Shown piece by piece: positions 61,583 through 64,000 of a DNA stretch of 64,000 bases (positions within the stretch are counted from its first letter, which is position 1; every line of letters starts with the position of its first letter). The stretch lies in assembly GCF_016592435.1 (NCBI RefSeq), contig NZ_AP014545.1:434001-498000 (forward strand), in the 5' to 3' direction. The stretch comes from Amphritea japonica ATCC BAA-1530. Its GTDB lineage: Bacteria; Pseudomonadota; Gammaproteobacteria; Pseudomonadales; Balneatricaceae. Made by a program: the position numbers and the translations under genes. The notes under the pieces were generated by a model. The model was not told the origin of the DNA. It did no database searches and saw only the letters and a list, made by a program, of their open reading frames with translations.

Positions 61583-62373
61583 AAGTCTACGGGTTGGTGG
61601 CCTGTGTCGGTGAGAATAGCCTGCCCTTCAGCCGAGTTTATGAAGTTGATGAATAATCGCTCGTCATTATTTAACTGGCCATCATGCAACATGAATAATT
61701 TCTTACAAAGTGGGTAGCTGCCATTACCTATCGTTTCTACTGTGGGGGTAACACCATTAAGGCTGAGTACATTCAGATCTTGTTTTTCAGAAAGCACCAG
61801 AGACAGTGTTGATGTTGAAATAACCCGATCAATATCCCTCACCATCTGGACGGTGGTCTGATCGGTGATTCCGATAGGGATTCCCGTGCGGCTAAAGGCG
61901 TTGTTCATTGCCGGTATAAGCTCAGGTAGGTTTTCTTGAAGAAGCAGGGTGTCTGAGTCTGAATGAGGCCGTAACACAGGCTTGAGCCCGCCCACTGGAT
62001 TATGCCCATTGTAGATACCCTGCAATTCTTTCAGGGTAACATTAGTAATTGGTTGGTTTTTATTCGTAATAAAAATTAACGCAGTATTTGCATAATGAAG
62101 TGAATGTAGACCCAGGAGTGCTTCCTTCTGGCTTAAAGGGCGTGACATCAGGCCAATATCTACACGCTGCGAAGACACGCCTCTGACGGCGCCTCCGCTG
62201 CCGATACTGGGTAGTATTTTTATTCTGATGTTCGGATGTTGTTGGCTAAACTGGCGGGATAAAATTCTGAATGTTTCCAGATCGGCACCTGAGCCGCCAA
62301 TAATAATAGATTCTGCAGCACTGAGAGGCAGTACCGTCAGGCACAAAAGAGTGAAGGCCAATGTTTTCAGCAT
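61579..62373 (-). CDS. PstS-like periplasmic substrate-binding protein
   Basis: A 264-residue periplasmic protein with a signal (residues 1-20, cleavage about S-A-A) and the phosphate/oxyanion-binding fold. ESIIIGGSGADLETFRIL near the N-terminus and SIGSGGAVRGVSSQRVDIGLMSRPL, then NKNQPITNVTLKELQGIYNG, are typical of PstS-like proteins. No pst or pit transporter genes are adjacent, so it probably serves as a sensor for the coupled GGDEF-EAL enzyme. Phosphate is the best ligand guess; another anion is possible. Confidence 0.88.
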   Translation of the reverse strand: MLKTLAFTLLCLTVLPLSAAESIIIGGSGADLETFRILSRQFSQQHPNIRIKILPSIGSGGAVRGVSSQRVDIGLMSRPLSQKEALLGLHSLHYANTALIFITNKNQPITNVTLKELQGIYNGHNPVGGLKPVLRPHSDSDTLLLQENLPELIPAMNNAFSRTGIPIGITDQTTVQMVRDIDRVISTSTLSLVLSEKQDLNVLSLNGVTPTVETIGNGSYPLCKKLFMLHDGQLNNDERLFINFINSAEGQAILTDTGHQPVDL

Positions 62374-62669
62374 GATAGACCGCTCATTAAGAATTAATGG
62401 AGCCAGTGAACAGGTCCTTTGCGCTCAATTCTTTCCTATGGACTCCTTACTGTTTAATCATAGGCAATAAAATGATGAAAACATACAGAGATGTACCCAA
62501 AATTAGTATGTTTTTTTCATTTAGCTCTTTTTTTTCATTGAGTTGTATTGATTGTTTTGTTTGAATATTCTACTGATTTTTTTAAGCGGTGGCCTGGTTA
62601 GCGTTTTTAGCGGGACTAAGAATCAGCGAAGTAGCCTCGATTCTTTTTTTAAGTGTCACTGCTGCGAAA
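62374..62669. other. AT-rich region upstream of the PstS/GGDEF pair
   Basis: A 296-base gap containing the promoter of the minus-strand PstS/GGDEF operon on its left side. It is AT-rich with several T runs (about 62510-62600). No PHO-box-like repeat could be established by eye, and I see no gene. Confidence 0.4.
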
Positions 62670-63827
62670 CTACCCCCCGGGTAAGTGACTCAACATCGCC
62701 CGGCGAATTCTATCGACTGCTTCAACAACCATGCTTCGGGTGCAACCGAAATTTAGCCGCATAAAACGGTCATCACCGAAATCTCTGCCCGGTGACATAC
62801 CCACCCCCGCTTGTTCAAAAAAGTGGGCGGGGTTTTCCAGTTTAGCGGCGGATACATCGATCCAGGCCAGGTAAGTGGCTTCCACCTGATTGAGTTTTAA
62901 TCCGGGGATTTGATTGATCTCTTTGACCAGGTAGTCCCGGTTGCCCTTGAGGTAGTCCAGTTGTTGTTGGTGCCAGTCTTCCCCTTCTTTATAGGCGGCC
63001 AGGGTGGCGGTATAACCAAGCAGATTGACGTCGGGCACTATTCCCTTTCGGACTTGCTGAAACTGTTTGCGCAGCGCTGCATCGGGGATTATAGCGAAAG
63101 AGCAACCCAATCCTGCGATGTTGAATGTCTTGCTGGGCGCCATGAGCGTGATCGATTTTGCTGCAATGTCAGTGTTCAGTGATGCCAGCGGAATATGTTG
63201 GCGTCCTGGTTCCAGAATCAGGTCACAGTGAATTTCATCAGAGCAGACGGCCAGATCATGTTTTAGACAAATATCGCTTAGTTTCTCAAGCTCAGCTCGT
63301 GTATAAACGGTACCGCCAGGGTTATGGGGGTTGCAGAACAGCAGCAGAGAGGTGGTGTTGGTAATGGCTTGCTCAAGAGCCTCAAAGTCGATCACCCAGC
63401 GTTGCTCGTGTTCAACCATCGGAATGCTAATCAGTCTTCTATCAGAGAGTCGTGGAGCTGACATAAAGGGTGGGTAGACCGGTTTAGCGGTAGCCACTTC
63501 GTCCTGGCTAACTCCTACACTGCGGCAGGCAAGATTGAGCCCGCACACCAGTCCGGGTAACCAGACTAACCAATCGGCCTGAATCGTCCAGTGGTATTGC
63601 GCTTGCATTCGTTCGATAATCAATTGATTGAGTTCGGCCGGCGTATTGGTATAGCCAAAGATGCCATGGTCTACTCTGGTCTGTAGCGCTTCGATTACGG
63701 CAGCGGGTGCCATAAAATCCGTATCAGCCACCCACATAGGCAGAATATCGGTGTCTCGGTATTTTTCCCATTTCTGACTGGAGGTGGTGTGGCGGTCGAT
63801 CGGTTGATCGAAGCGATCACTATTCAT
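62670..63827 (-). CDS. patB: PatB/MalY-type C-S lyase (PLP aminotransferase fold)
   Basis: A 385-residue fold-type I PLP enzyme of the MalY/PatB cystathionine beta-lyase group. The N-terminal SQKWEKYRDTDILPMWVADTDF, the PLP Lys in APSKTFNIAGLGCS (about residue 235), CNPHNPGGTVY and the SDEIHCDL block are all present. It would cleave cystathionine or cysteine conjugates; regulation roles as in MalY are possible. Monocistronic; upstream base 63828 onward holds its promoter. Confidence 0.92.
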   Translation of the reverse strand: MNSDRFDQPIDRHTTSSQKWEKYRDTDILPMWVADTDFMAPAAVIEALQTRVDHGIFGYTNTPAELNQLIIERMQAQYHWTIQADWLVWLPGLVCGLNLACRSVGVSQDEVATAKPVYPPFMSAPRLSDRRLISIPMVEHEQRWVIDFEALEQAITNTTSLLLFCNPHNPGGTVYTRAELEKLSDICLKHDLAVCSDEIHCDLILEPGRQHIPLASLNTDIAAKSITLMAPSKTFNIAGLGCSFAIIPDAALRKQFQQVRKGIVPDVNLLGYTATLAAYKEGEDWHQQQLDYLKGNRDYLVKEINQIPGLKLNQVEATYLAWIDVSAAKLENPAHFFEQAGVGMSPGRDFGDDRFMRLNFGCTRSMVVEAVDRIRRAMLSHLPGG

Positions 63828-64000
63828 TCGCTGAATCCCTTTAATTTAGCGGCTAAGAGACAGATATTTGTACGTCATTGAGTTGCAAATAGCCATCAGG
63901 AAGTTATATTAGGCGATAATAGATAATATAGCGGCTATCGTCATAATATCAGATGTTTTTTGTTCTTTATTGACGGATAGTTGTTCACCTGCCGCGCTCG
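63828..64000. other. right-edge non-coding region
   Basis: The last 173 bases hold the upstream region of the patB-like gene. I see no second start codon with a good frame before the window ends. Confidence 0.4.

Overview
The window is chromosomal DNA from a gammaproteobacterium, most likely a marine member of the Oceanospirillales (something near Amphritea, Neptunomonas or Marinobacterium; the genus is a guess). The evidence is gene order. proA-nadD-rsfS-rlmH-mrdA-rodA-mltB-rlpA-dacC-dat-ybeD-lipB-lipA, then holA-lptE-leuS and lnt-corC-ybeY-ybeZ-miaB in the opposite direction, is the arrangement I know from Pseudomonas-type genomes. nudF-yqiB-cpdA-yqiA-parE and efp beside epmA and epmB are also typical of gammaproteobacteria. 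Both strands carry genes. I found no rRNA, tRNA, CRISPR array, insertion sequence or phage gene.

Layout. 1-3.8 kb: a tandem array of four Sel1-repeat secreted paralogs (three lipoproteins, one with an ordinary signal peptide) plus the stub of a fifth. Their family resemblance suggests immunity proteins of a type VI secretion phospholipase effector that would lie left of the window. 3.9-6.4 kb: a periplasmic dual-specificity-type phosphatase and a SulP anion transporter. 6.5-13.4 kb: ADP-ribose/cAMP hydrolases and topoisomerase IV. 13.7-15.4 kb: rpsA, away from its usual neighbours. 15.4-19.7 kb: a loosely packed stretch with two small conserved-looking proteins, LysE and TauE transporters and an unrecognised two-TM protein. 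19.9-32.0 kb: NAD/proline synthesis, ribosome factors, the cell-elongation peptidoglycan machinery and lipoate synthesis. 32.0-36.5 kb: a tightly packed membrane cluster (LPG-synthase-like protein, GT2, ArnT-like GT39, PAP2 phosphatase) that looks like a polyprenyl-phosphate-sugar pathway for surface glycans. 36.7-40.6 kb: osmC, then an AT-richer EamA / small membrane protein / LysR cassette bracketed by related inverted hairpin repeats, then a small cytochrome c. 40.6-50.6 kb: holA-lptE-leuS and lnt-corC-ybeYZ-miaB. 50.8-55.4 kb: DUF1820 and DUF805 proteins and a large MASE1-CHASE-PAS-GGDEF-EAL protein. 55.5-59.2 kb: a Bax-like glucosaminidase and the EF-P system (epmB, efp, epmA). 59.3-62.4 kb: a GGDEF-EAL membrane protein translationally coupled to a PstS-like periplasmic binding protein. 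62.7-63.8 kb: a PatB/MalY C-S lyase.

Most of the window is core genome. The parts that merit a second look are the Sel1 array, the repeat-bracketed LysR/EamA cassette, the hairpin-repeat families (one supplies the last codons of holA, another fills the efp-epmA gap) and the binding-protein/GGDEF-EAL pair, which resembles the NspS-MbaA logic of Vibrio but with a PstS-type sensor. All functions are inferred from motifs and gene order by eye; no database search was possible.
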